The notes under the pieces: generated by a model
The model's database searches: none
The model's input: the letters and a program-made list of their open reading frames with translations, nothing else
What the model was told of the DNA's origin: nothing
Source: Balanoglossus misakiensis
Taxonomy: Eukaryota > Hemichordata
Reading direction: 5' to 3'
Length of the DNA stretch: 64,000 nucleotides
Assembly: GCA_040954595.2 (NCBI GenBank)
Contig: CM082582.2
Span: forward strand, 12,090,001-12,154,000
Shown: piece after piece, positions 53,470 through 64,000 of the stretch
Position numbering within the stretch: the stretch's first letter is position 1
Layout: every line of letters begins with the position of its first letter
Made by a program: the position numbers and the translations under genes

Positions 53470-56400
53470 ATGAAGTTAGCGTGGGGCGTTTGTCTTTTGG
53501 TTATCATCATTTTCGTCCTAAACGGACAGGCAGTGAGTGATACTTCTTTATATGTCGCCAGTTGAGTTTTCTGCAGGCATAATTATGATACTAGCATATG
53601 CCCCTTTGTCCGGTTGTTGTCGTTGTTGTTGTTGTTGTTGTTGTTGACTTCATGTCCATTTTGTTTCAAATCTTTCACTCGACAGGCACACGTGAATGTT
53701 GCTCGAGAGATCGGTTCCTGGGATACTTTACCAGATGTCTTGGTAAGAATTCTTTCCACGAATTCGCGCACTGAATTGGCGTCAACGTGTAGTGCACAGA
53801 TAAGGAACTAGAACACTTTCTCGATGATTTTTTTAAATGAGCACATCTGACTTGAAATAACCAATTAAAGAGAGTCTGCTATTGTTTCAATTCCAGAAAG
53901 TAAAACATCCACCTGGCCGTCGGCAGTTTGGTAAGTAAACCATCAGGCAAAGTACAACTTATGAATCATAAAAAAACGGTGAAATTTCCATAGTATTTTT
54001 CTATCAAACTTAAGGAATTATTTCGTGTTCCTGTCAAGACTTCATTGGTTTTTTTTCTATTATTTAGATGCGAATTCATTTGTCAGTAAAATCCCTGCCA
54101 TGAAACATATTGGAAGCGAAAACCGAGTATTGAAAGGTAAGATTTCAAAGACTTCTTTGACGGATGATACTACATTGAATCAACCGATCCCATTTGCATC
54201 TCAAAGTTGAAATTGAATTATTTTATGTATATTTTGATCTATTAACTCGCTCATCGATTCACTGTCTTCCTGTTGACAGAATTAAACGTTGATGACATGT
54301 TTGTTGATAGCGATATCTACCTTGGACCTAATGTGAGTAATTCTTCCATTTGCATAAAAAAAATATTCTTGCCAGGCCAGCATCTAGTTGAGTTGGTCCT
54401 GTGCATGTAGAACCCACATGAGTATTGAAATTCAAATCTCAGCTCGAACTGTCAAATTTGGAACATTCTCGGTGCGTTGTGACCAATGGGTTATGTTTCA
54501 CAGGTGCAGAGAAGTGCCCTCATACGAAAGTCAGCATTGTGGCCGGATGGCATCGTTCCCTACGAAATCGACCCAGCATTTGGTAATGAGAGTCGTCATA
54601 TCACTTATTTTTTTCATTTCCTTCTAACTACACAGCAGGAAATTTGGCTGGAAATGAGCGATTAATTTTGCCATTATGTCAAAACACTCAGCTCTTGTCC
54701 ACAATGAACTTTACTCATTATGATAGAAATTAAATGTTATGATTAAACACTTTGATCATTATCCGTATAATTATATAGAATTTTCTGTAACTCTTGTCAA
54801 AGCATTGGGAAAGTTTGACACAGGTTGAAGTGTTTCCTGACTTCAACATTGGAATTTTTCTAAATCATAGCTATCTGAGAAATGTCCAAATGTGCTCTTT
54901 TCAGATTCTGATTCAGTCTTACGGATTCAAGAAGCCATCAATCAGTACCACAAGCACACATGCATACGATTTGTACGCCGAACAACGCACACGGACTATT
55001 TGTACATCTACCCAGGAAGCGGGTATGTATGTCAGATCATTTGTTGTCAAAGTGACGCTTCCATACAAGGAGGTGGTGGAGATGCTGAGGATAAGGGTGG
55101 TCTGCTCACTAATAATTGGGTTTGGACCAGGGTAGTTGTCACACTATACCAGACAAGCGGTCGTCACATAGAGATAATTTTTTTAGTTCAACCCTGATTG
55201 GTAAAGATGATACATGTTGGCATAGTTCAACGCAAACTTTCACAACAAAGAAAATAAAAATTTACTGCGTCTTTGTCCTTCCAGATGTTGGTCTGGTGTA
55301 GGAAGAGGGGGTGGCAGGCAAGCCCTGTCTCTTGGTTACGGATGTACCTTTCATCGCGTCACTCCAATGCACGAGTTCATGCATGCCCTCGGCTTCTTCC
55401 ACGAACAAGGTCGAACGGATAGGGACAGCTATGTGACAATTTATTGGCAAAACATACAGTCAGGTGAATAATTCTGTTAAAAAATGGTAAGATAGTTTCG
55501 AGGCTCTGGTATGAAGGCAAGCATTACGTCAAGGGCGTTCAGCCTCCTAGATTACATTATATAGTTGTGATACTCGTATTTGACCTATGGCTATGATCGC
55601 ATTTATTTTACTGACGAATACTGTAATTTGTATTGGCATCGACAGGCTTGGAGAATAACTTTGAGAAGCACAGCAGCGATTATGTACAGGACCTTGGAGC
55701 TAACTACGATTACTATTCAATCATGCATTATCATCACACTGCTTTTACAACGAACGGCCAGTCCACCATCTTACCGACCCGTAGCGGAGTAGCGCCGGAA
55801 GACCTAGGATCCAGCCAAGACTTCACCCAAACAGATATATATAAACTGAACGCACTATATAACTGTGGTGGGTATAATATAAGCGTTGCATTTGGACAAT
55901 ACACCACAGTGCTGTTAAATTCCGGCCATTTTTATGATTTTCGAAAACCACTATTATGTTCCAAAAACTATAGAGTACAGAAATAAACGATTACACAATA
56001 CTGTTTTAATAAATGTACCGGTTGTAAATCTCTCCATGTAGAGGATGGTGGTGGAGGGGGAGATGGCGGTGAAGAAAACGGTAATCGATGGCGAGATGAT
56101 TACCGATGTGGACCAAACTACCCCCTGTCCGATGGCAGTCCATCAGAGTGTGACCCAGATGGTATATATCCATGCTGTTCACCCTATGACTGGTGTGGCA
56201 ATACTGCAGATCATTGTGACTGCCCCGACTGCATTGACTACAGCGGTAAGTTCTAATCAATCAATGGATTGATCGATATTTAATATCACTTTTACCTATG
56301 ACCGATAGCAACCACAGGTATAAGCGCACACACATGCACTATGCACAAATCTGAGTATTTGACCACAAGTATCCATGAATAACAGATACACGTCCAAGCC

Positions 56401-57146
56401 TTGCTATTGATTCTATTATTAACAATGTGTCTTAATACAGGTGGTGGCGGTGGTGGTGGAGGTGGTGGTGGTGGTGACGGGAAAACATGGCGAGATGATT
56501 ATCAATGTGGACCAAACTATCCCTTATCCGACGGAAGCCCATCAGAATGTGACCCAGATGGTATATATCCATGCTGTTCACCCTATGATTGGTGTGGTAT
56601 CACTCCAGCTCATTGCGACTGTCCCGATTGCATTGATTATCGTGGTGAGTACCCGTGCACGCGTTTGCATAAACAGGCGACTGTATTAAAGGGGAGGTTA
56701 CTTTGAAGAGCCTATATCAGCCTAGAGCCGCATTTCGGATTCCAAAATTGGTGCCTATTGCTGTATTTTAGGAAATAACAAGCAATTTCTTTCATACTCA
56801 GGTCGTGGGGGCAATTATAAGAAAACATGGCGAGATGATTATCAATGTGGACCAAACTATCCCTTATCCGATGGAAGTCCATCAGAGTGTGACCCAGATG
56901 GTATATATCCATGCTGTTCACCCTATGATTGGTGTGGTATCACTCCAGCTCATTGCGAATGTCCAGGGTGCATTGATTACCGGGGTAGGTAAATCATACA
57001 CCTGCAACGCTTTGTGGCCAATCGAGGCTTAAATGACACTTTCATCAACCATCAGTGAATAAGTTCAGTGATCGCTCTCTCGTACACGTTAGAGAGAGAC
57101 ACTCACACATTCAATTTATTTCTGATTCTATTACTCAGGTTATTAA
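53470..57146 (+). CDS. Secreted astacin metalloprotease with three 8-Cys modules (astacin 1), complete
   Basis: A secreted zinc endopeptidase, 490 aa, 13 exons: 53470-53532, 53686-53742, 53897-53930, 54068-54136, 54280-54332, 54504-54582, 54905-55022, 55285-55463, 55646-55867, 56042-56245, 56441-56644, 56802-56984, 57139-57146. Signal peptide MKLAWGVCLLVIIIFVLNG. The propeptide has VDSDIYLGP, like the FxGD aspartate switch of astacins. The catalytic domain starts near LWPDGIVPYEID. The zinc site is HEFMHALGFFHE (His187, Glu188, His191, His197), and the Met-turn is SIMHY (Met244, Tyr246). Three modules follow, one per phase-1 exon, each WRDDYxCGPNYPLSDG... with spacing C-x14-C-x7-CC-x5-C-x6-C-x-C-x2-C, joined by Gly/Asp-rich linkers. 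The last exon encodes GY and a stop. There are no EGF, MAM or CUB domains, unlike meprins or tolloids. Substrate unknown; hatching or matrix processing are family possibilities. Confidence 0.9.
53613..53646. repeat. (GTT)n microsatellite in astacin-1 intron 1
   Basis: About eleven GTT units with one interruption lie upstream of the exon 2 acceptor. Confidence 0.85.
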
Positions 57147-57370
57147 GGGGAAATGACCCGTCTCGAAGGACGCAAGACATTGAAGAAATGCGATCAACTC
57201 TCAGTTCACAAGATATCATTTCCTCGCCTCAAAGTCATTCCAAATCGTGGGTTTATGATGGAACCTACTAAAGACGTTTCGCGTTTTTTCGAATTCTGTA
57301 CAAACTTCATAAGTTATGTCTCAAGGAATAGTAGGGTTTTGTCTCACTTTCTTGTCTATTTCTTTTACGA

Positions 57371-57376
57371 AATAAA
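57371..57376 (+). promoter_or_regulatory. Poly(A) signal AATAAA of astacin 1
   Basis: Canonical hexamer 225 bp after the stop codon and the first one downstream. Confidence 0.6.
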
Positions 57377-58132
57377 CTTTTCAAAAAGCTTGGAGTCGGA
57401 ATTGGTGTTTATTATTCTTGGACATTACATAAGTATACACCGAAATTTTCTGATGCCTTGTCAATCATCATGTTCAAACATTATTCCTAATCGTAAATCT
57501 TCCTTGATTAATCCTACAAGCAATCGGATTTATTCAATGGAAAACAATTTAATAACTAAAGCTGTTTAAATAATTTAGTCAACAAACTTAATCGAGAACT
57601 GCTCTGACCAAGATTGATCATATCTAACTTAAAGAAGAACGATGTGCGACGTCATAGATGTCGCTGATGTTGTTTACTTTTTATGGGTTGACACCAGAGC
57701 CGTCTGGCTAAGCCTATTATAGACCAATACATGTCATTGACCGTATGGAAAACTCCGAAAGGTCATCCAGGCATAAGGGAACAGTGGTGGTGCATAACAT
57801 GTGATTATATTTTCAGATTTAAATTGACGTCACAAGCGACCAATGCCTGATGTTAATCAAGTGATGTTTTCATGTCAATTCTCAGAAACCATCAAGCAAT
57901 ATCTTATCCCGTAAACAACCAAAAGCCAAATCTATGACGCCACTCTAGATTTTCCAAAGCGCAAAAGGGGTGCCACTACTAACCTTTTGATATAAAACGT
58001 AACACCAATGGTACTCTTAATTTGTTGACATTTGAACCTTTCTCTTTCATGACGTGAATCAGATTGAATCCAAGTTTAGGCGCCCCCGTGTTCTTATCGC
58101 TATCTTTACCTGGCACTTTAACCCCAGCGATT

Positions 58133-58138
58133 TATAAG
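58133..58138 (+). promoter_or_regulatory. TATA-like box of astacin 2
   Basis: TATAAG lies 55 bp upstream of the ATG, which would place the start site about 58160-58165 and leave a short 5' UTR. The position is plausible for a tissue-restricted secreted enzyme. Confidence 0.45.
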
Positions 58139-58192
58139 AGTGGATGGTCCCTGCCTCAACAGTAAAACAAAAAGACCCACTTCGTTGGCAAA

Positions 58193-61100
58193 ATGGACGT
58201 CTCCTGGAAGTTTTTCCTTCTTGTCAGCTTGCAGTGTATATTGTGCTGTTATTCGGTAAGTTCTTTCTGACCGCAGAAGCAGATAAGTTTAATTATTCGA
58301 GACTTTTCAGAAGATTTCAGAAGTAACCCTCGCGACGTAAACAAAAGATATCAAATCTAGACAAATAACCGTACCCATTCAAGTATTATAGGCAGATTCA
58401 CATCTGTCGCTGAGTACAATAACATGGCGTGATGAGCGTATACATGTATTCTAGTAGGAGCTACAACCCAAATCGCCTTAAAAATTGGGCCAAAACTCGG
58501 AGAATTACTAAAATAGCAAGACGTCATGGTGTGGAGTGGATTGGCAGTGATAATACATAGTCTTTAAATGAGTATTGTACTATTAAACATTGACCTATGA
58601 AACACGATTACAATGTCACGAATAATCTTTCCTGTTAACAGGCGAGAATTAAATTTGTTGCCGGCACCAACAACGAGAGAAACTCAAAAAGCTATTTCTG
58701 GGAAACATTACCAGATGCATTGGTAAGATCATTCCGTTTCAACAGATATTCTTTCGCCTACATTCTGGTATTAATTTCAGCATTTTGCCTCATAATTTTG
58801 TTGCTAGAGCAACTGAAGTCATTCCTCAACATTTGAGAATTTCCTGTATGAGATAGAAGTAGATTCTTCGCCTGAGACTTTTTCCTCTTTCTTTCTTGTA
58901 ACATATAGAGAAAAGCACACCCGCCATCTAAAGAAAAGACAGGTAAGAGGCTTTTTGACCGATAAATGTGACGGTTTATATCCAAAGTTCGCACAGAGAC
59001 GGTTCCGATGGTTTACTACTGACACGTTATATATATATTGTATTGTCTAAAGATTTCATAAAATTTCTTCGCCTATCTGAAACAACGTTACAGATCAAAG
59101 AAAGGATGATAAAATTATAAAACATCCCACAAAAGCTATTATCGACGAAAACAAAGTACTTGAAGGTGAGTACAGCTTTCCCTTATCATACTGTGACAAT
59201 TTAGCTCTCAAACTTTACATAGGATTGAACCCTAGCCATGTTAGACCCCTGAACATACAGACCTCATCTATTGTCAGAACTACATATCATACGATAACAC
59301 AGCAGACATCACACTAAAGATAGTCGCTGATCATCCTCTCTGCTGCCTTCTTTCATCTTCAATGAAAAACATTGTTTTAGTATTAATTATATAATGTGTT
59401 TAACATTCTTTTCACGAAGATCATCAGCTTGACCACTTATTTCTGGAGAGTGACATTTATCTCGGCCCAAAGGTACGTTTCATTGGTTTTCTTTTGACCA
59501 ATCAAATTGTAGTGTAGCGTAACACAGAAGCACGATTCAGCAGCGTGGCCAGCGTGCACGTCCGAGTGTGTGTTGTTTCATGTAATTGCCATTGAAGGTC
59601 GGAGTTCGTCTCTCGGGGGATGCACCAAATGCAAAAATCTCGCCTTAACAGCTCGTTATTGACTCCAAATCTCATTTGTACCTGCATGACTCCATGACGA
59701 CAGGCAGAGAAGAACGCCATCATTTACGAAACGAGTTTGTGGACGAATGGAATAGTGCCGTATGAGATCGACCCGGCTTTTGGTAAGAGAACGCATTATC
59801 CTACAGAAAAGTATCAGTATGACAGTGCACTATAAGTATACAGTTCATTCTTTACCACATAAAACACCTGTTGACTTCTATTCCCCTCTCAATATTTCTT
59901 TTGTTGACAGATTCCACTGCGGTTACTCAGATCCAGAATGCTATCAATACATATCACACACATACCTGTCTGCAATTTGTGCGTCGCTCGACACAAACGG
60001 ATTATTTGTATATTTACCCTGGAAGTGGGTAAGTAGCGACCTTCCAGTGCATCATTTCAGTATGAAAAATACTCATATCAATCCTTTCACTTCTGCATGT
60101 TTTGTACAATAGAAACTCAACTTTCATAACGGTTTCATTTTGTCTGCTCTTTTCACAGATGCTGGTCTAGCATTGGTAAAGTTGGCGGCAGACAACCTCT
60201 GTCTCTTGGACAAGGATGTGCCCACCACAAAGTTACACCAATGCACGAGTTCATGCATGCTATTGGGTTTGCCCATGAACAAAGTCGGACGGACAGAAAT
60301 GCTTTCGTCTACATTGCGTATCAGAATATCCTATCTGGTTGGTATATCCCACTAGCCACTCAAATAAGAATATGACCAATAAAATCATTGTAAGAAAATG
60401 TGATACAATGAAATGGTCAAGATATAATGTGATTTCTATTTGTAGGTATGGAGCATAACTTTCAAAGGTACGAAGAAGATTTTATCCAGGATCTGGGCTC
60501 TTCCTATGATTATTATTCCATTATGCATTATTATCACAAGGCATTCACCTCCAATGGTCAGTCTACAATCGTACCTCTTCAGAGTGGAATAACTCCTGAA
60601 GATCTTGGATCAAGTCTAGACTTCACAGCAACTGATATATACAAAATCAACGCCCTCTACAACTGCGGTGAGTACAGGAAAAGAAATAAACACCAACTAA
60701 CTAATATGCCATTTAAAATGATTTTTTTGAAGTTCTGAACTTCAATGCAGTAGGCCCTATAGATTATGTTTAAGTTTAGATAATGACTTGTAGTTCATAT
60801 TCATTTTGACCAAGATGGTGGAGATGGAGGGGAAGAGGAAGGAGGTGGCGATAGTGGACAAAGATGGCGACATGATTATCAATGTGGACCAAACTATCCC
60901 TTATCCGATGGAAGTCCATCAGAGTGTGACCCAGATGGTATATATCCATGCTGTTCACCCTATGATTGGTGTGGTATCACTCCAGAACATTGCGACTGTC
61001 CAGGGTGCATTGATTACCGGGGTAGGTTAAAACAATTTTTTTGCAAATGTACTGCCACTTATTATGTTTACCGCAAAGTAAACTGGTATTTTTCCACATG

Positions 61101-61799
61101 TAATATGCGTATGAGAATTGAGATAAAGTAGCTGAACCACTGACGAACTGACCCAACATGACCCTACTTTGCATATTTTGGCTAAGATGGCGGAAACGGA
61201 GAAGAAGATGATGATGATGATGATGATGATGAAGATGGTGATGAAGATGGTGATAGTGGACAAAGATGGCGAGATGATTATCAATGTGGACCAAACTATC
61301 CCCTATCCGATGGAAGTCCATCAGAGTGTGACCCAGATGGTATATATCCATGCTGTTCACCCTATGATTGGTGTGGCAATACTGCAGATCATTGCGACTG
61401 TCCTGACTGTGTTGATTACCGAGGTAGGTTGAAATTATTTTCTTTCACATAAATATTCATGTCAATCGTAATGTCTAAAAGAGACCAACAAGGGAATTAT
61501 GCCAGATGATAATTATAAGATTCTTGCATATTTTGGCCAAGATGGTGGAGATGGAGGGGAGGAGGAAGGAGGTGGCGATAGTGGACAAAGATGGCGAGAT
61601 GATTATCAATGTGGACCAAACTATCCCCTATCCGATGGAACTCCATCAGAGTGTGATCCAGATGGTATATATCCATGCTGTTCACCCTATGACTGGTGTG
61701 GTATCACTCCAGAACATTGCGACTGTCCAGGGTGCATTGATTACCGGGGTAGGTAAAGATAACCTGGTACTGACACTTCACAATTGTCTTTTGGCAAAA

Positions 61800-61891
<92 letters not shown>

Positions 61892-63929
61892 CGATGATCT
61901 AATATAGTCTTTTTCTCCGTCTAGAGGGTGGTGGCGTAAGCGAAGAAGGTATGTATGTTCCTTCATAGATTTGGCCTATGAAACATATTAAGACAAAAAT
62001 ATTGACACCATTACCACTGCACAACAATGAAAGAAATGTTCAATGTATTTGCCTTGTCTTTTGTAATAATCAAGTAGATAACCAAAAGACATCGGTTTTC
62101 TAATGCTAGGTCTTCAATCCCTCCACACACAAGAAATATTCTTTCATATATTTCAGAATGTGGAAATTCTTACAACATACGTGAAGGAGATCTCATTCAA
62201 ATCAGTTCCCCAAACTATCCAAGCAACTATGACAACAATGCTGACTGTACATGGACTGTTACCAATGCCGATGGTGGGAATGTAGAACTCGAATTCAGCA
62301 GCTTTGAAACAGAGGCAGGATACGATTATGTTCAATTCGGAAGTGGAAGTGATCCAGACAGCAGTGCGGAAAAGCATGATGGGAATGACATCCCTGAAAG
62401 TTACACATCATCAGGGGATATAGTTTGGATAACGTTCCATTCAGATGGTTCAAAAACGTCTGCAGGATTTCAGTTGTCAGCACGTGCACTACAGGGTAGG
62501 TTTAACAGCATTTCCAAAACAAATTTAAATAATAATTTAGCATAAGTGATTTATTTTTGAACAAACACTTACACTTTTTTAAAACTCTCCACTCAGAAAT
62601 TCCAGAATGCGGAGACACATATCAAGTGAGTTCTGGAAATCCTGTACAGATTTCTTCACCGCTCTATCCCGAATTCTATGAAAACAACCACGACTGTATC
62701 TGGATCATCAACAGCGCAGAAGGCAACAGAATTCAAATTGACTTCAGCAGTTTCGATACCGAAGCCAATTATGATTATGTACAGTTTGGAAGTGGAAGTT
62801 CTCCAGACCCAAATGCAGTGAAGCATTCTGGGACAGACATCCCAGAAAGCTACACATCATCCGGGGATGTTGTGTGGATGGTCTTTCGATCTGATTCTTC
62901 AAAGACACGTCCTGGATTCCTTTTAACAGCAACCTCTGTTGGAGGTGGGTATCAGATGTGAATTTCATCTATTTTAGAATGTGTGAAGACATGTCATTGT
63001 AAAATTTGTAGATCACATTCAAAAGAGTAATTCTGGGCAATCCTAAGGAGAACTTCCAATTCTTACATGTATAAAATTTGTTGTTTCAGATGAAACTGGT
63101 GGTGGTGGTGGCAAAGGTAAGATCTCACTGAAGAAATTTGCTAACTAAAGAATCTGTATCAACAGTCCTGGCAGGGTTTCTGTATTGAAAACATTATGTT
63201 TGATTTAACATTGTGAGTCTTCAATTCTAATAAAGCAGAGCATTCAGCCATTTGAAATTCTCACACCTATGATTGTTCACATAATGAATTAACAGGTTGT
63301 GGGGGAGTCATCCGTTTAGGAGGCGTAAAGACTGCCTCGGCCAACGTGCAGTCACCAAACTTTCCTGGTAACTACGACAACAACTTGAACTGCACCTGGA
63401 TTTTCACTGGTATCGGCGATGTTGTCATAAACCTTGCATTCAGTGTCTTTAACACTCAAAGCAAACATGACTATGTTCAGTTTGGAAGTGGATCAACTCC
63501 CAACACTAATGTTGCAAGACATGATGGTTCTGAGCTTCCTGAAGCCTTTACTTCAGTGGGAAATTCTCTGTGGTTGACATTTCACTCTGATGGTTCGACT
63601 AACAAGGAAGGATTTGAGGCAACTGTTACTGTAATTGAAGGTAAATTTACAGTTATATATGGGAGTAGCTGATGGGTTATTTGATGTATGAAGACTTGCC
63701 TTTGATATCAATGCTCTTTTCACATCCATAGATTACATTAGCAGTGGTGATGACAGTGACATTGACAGGCGATGGAGGGATGATCTTCGATGTGGAGCAA
63801 AATATCCCCTTTCGGATGGCAGTCCTGGGGAATGTGATCCCAACGGTGACTACCCATGTTGTTCACGAAGTTCCACTTGTGGGAACACAAGGAAGCACTG
63901 CTCCTGTGAAGGTTGCATCGATTACAGTG
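58193..63929 (+). CDS. Secreted astacin metalloprotease with 8-Cys modules and three CUB domains (astacin 2), 3' partial
   Basis: Paralogue of the upstream gene; at least 943 aa, continuing beyond the window. Exons: 58193-58255, 58642-58722, 58909-58942, 59094-59165, 59420-59472, 59704-59782, 59911-60028, 60159-60337, 60446-60667, 60815-61021, 61187-61423, 61542-61748, 61925-61948, 62157-62495, 62597-62944, 63090-63116, 63296-63640, 63732-63929. Exons 1, 3 and 5-9 have exactly the lengths of the matching astacin-1 exons. Signal peptide MDVSWKFFLLVSLQCILCC; propeptide switch-like LESDIYLGP; zinc site HEFMHAIGFAHE (His196, Glu197, His200, His206); Met-turn SIMHY. Then come three 8-Cys modules, a short EGGGVSEE linker exon, three CUB domains (one exon each, with SSPNYPSNYDNN-type starts) with a GGGGK linker before the third, and a diverged fourth module. 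The donor after exon 8 reads GTTGGT, weak but required by frame. CUBs suggest binding of substrates or matrix. Confidence 0.9.
61800..61898. repeat. (GAT)33 microsatellite in astacin-2 intron 12
   Basis: About 33 GAT units with one GAC variant near the end lie between a module exon and the linker exon. The same triplet encodes the eight-Asp run in exon 11 (61187-61423). Confidence 0.95.
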
Positions 63930-64000
63930 GTGAGTTGAGCCAAGTTTCTACATTTACAGAGTCATTTGCTACTTATACAGTGATAAGGTACGCTGCCGTC

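Larger units (their letters stand above)
57147..58192. other. Astacin-1 3' flank and astacin-2 promoter
   Basis: The astacin-1 3' UTR with a poly(A) signal at 57371 is followed by about 800 bp of AT-rich DNA and the astacin-2 promoter with a TATA-like box. A 138-codon ORF (57153-57569) spans the UTR and poly(A) signal and is not called. Confidence 0.55.
56042..63929 (+). repeat. Seven exon-encoded 8-Cys modules with hevein-like spacing
   Basis: Modules lie in exons 56042-56245, 56441-56644, 56802-56984 (astacin 1) and 60815-61021, 61187-61423, 61542-61748, 63732-63929 (astacin 2). Every one is a single exon flanked by phase-1 introns, so it can be duplicated without frame shift. The CC-x5-C-x6-C core (for example PCCSPYDWCGITPEHC) equals the core of hevein-type chitin-binding domains. 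The long N-terminal loop (C-x14-C) and the final C-x-C-x2-C differ from hevein. Six modules are nearly identical at DNA level; the last is diverged but keeps all eight cysteines. Chitin or glycan binding is an inference. Confidence 0.8.

Noticed and set aside
57153-57569. 138-codon ORF after astacin 1
   Set aside because: Starts within the 3' UTR and runs through the poly(A) signal; no homology seen.
56042-61748. Regularly spaced near-identical repeats that might suggest a CRISPR-like array
   Set aside because: The repeats are protein-coding exons with phase-1 introns in a eukaryotic gene.
61506-61907. 133-codon ORF ending in a long poly-Asp run
   Set aside because: Wrong frame through the module exon, then read-through of the intronic GAT microsatellite; not a protein.

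Overview
This window looks like nuclear DNA of an invertebrate deuterostome. I favour a hemichordate or cephalochordate, but the species cannot be fixed from the sequence alone. The grounds are short to medium GT-AG introns, vertebrate-like orthologues with vertebrate-like exon phases (TBX20, NEK11, ASTE1, RECQL4, DUS2), and a NEK11/ASTE1 head-to-head pair that I recall also being adjacent in human. All gene models were built by hand from splice sites, reading frame and remembered family sequences; no search was run.

Layout. (1) 1-19.4 kb: the first two coding exons of a tbx20-type T-box gene on the minus strand (3504-4503; the rest lies left of the window), then about 15 kb upstream with no supportable gene. 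(2) 19.4-21.8 kb: a complete four-exon UDP-glycosyltransferase, minus strand. (3) 23.5-29.7 kb: NEK11 kinase, 16 exons, minus strand, head-to-head with the intronless ASTE1 nuclease gene at 30.8-33.0 kb (plus). A second intronless asteroid paralogue at 34.2-36.0 kb (minus) converges on the first. (4) 37.9-49.0 kb: RECQL4 helicase, 17 exons, minus strand. One intron carries an intronless rhodopsin-type GPCR gene on the opposite strand. (5) 49.5-52.4 kb: DUS2 tRNA-dihydrouridine synthase, 12 exons, plus strand, divergent from RECQL4. A tRNA-Pro(CGG) gene follows. (6) 53.5-63.9 kb: two tandem astacin metalloprotease genes with matching exon phases. Their C-terminal tails carry repeated eight-cysteine modules with hevein-like cysteine spacing; the second gene adds three CUB domains and runs off the right edge.

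How the genes relate. NEK11, ASTE1 and RECQL4 belong to families tied to DNA-damage or genome-maintenance functions, but their adjacency is more likely inherited synteny and shared promoters than a pathway cluster. The astacins are secreted proteases whose tails look made for binding extracellular, perhaps glycan, targets.

No unprecedented system was proven. The strongest leads are the astacin plus hevein-like-module architecture with near-identical duplicated exons, the nested divergent GPCR, the exon-duplicated DDRPI motif in NEK11, the asteroid inverted pair, a piggyBac-type MITE family and a foldback element.
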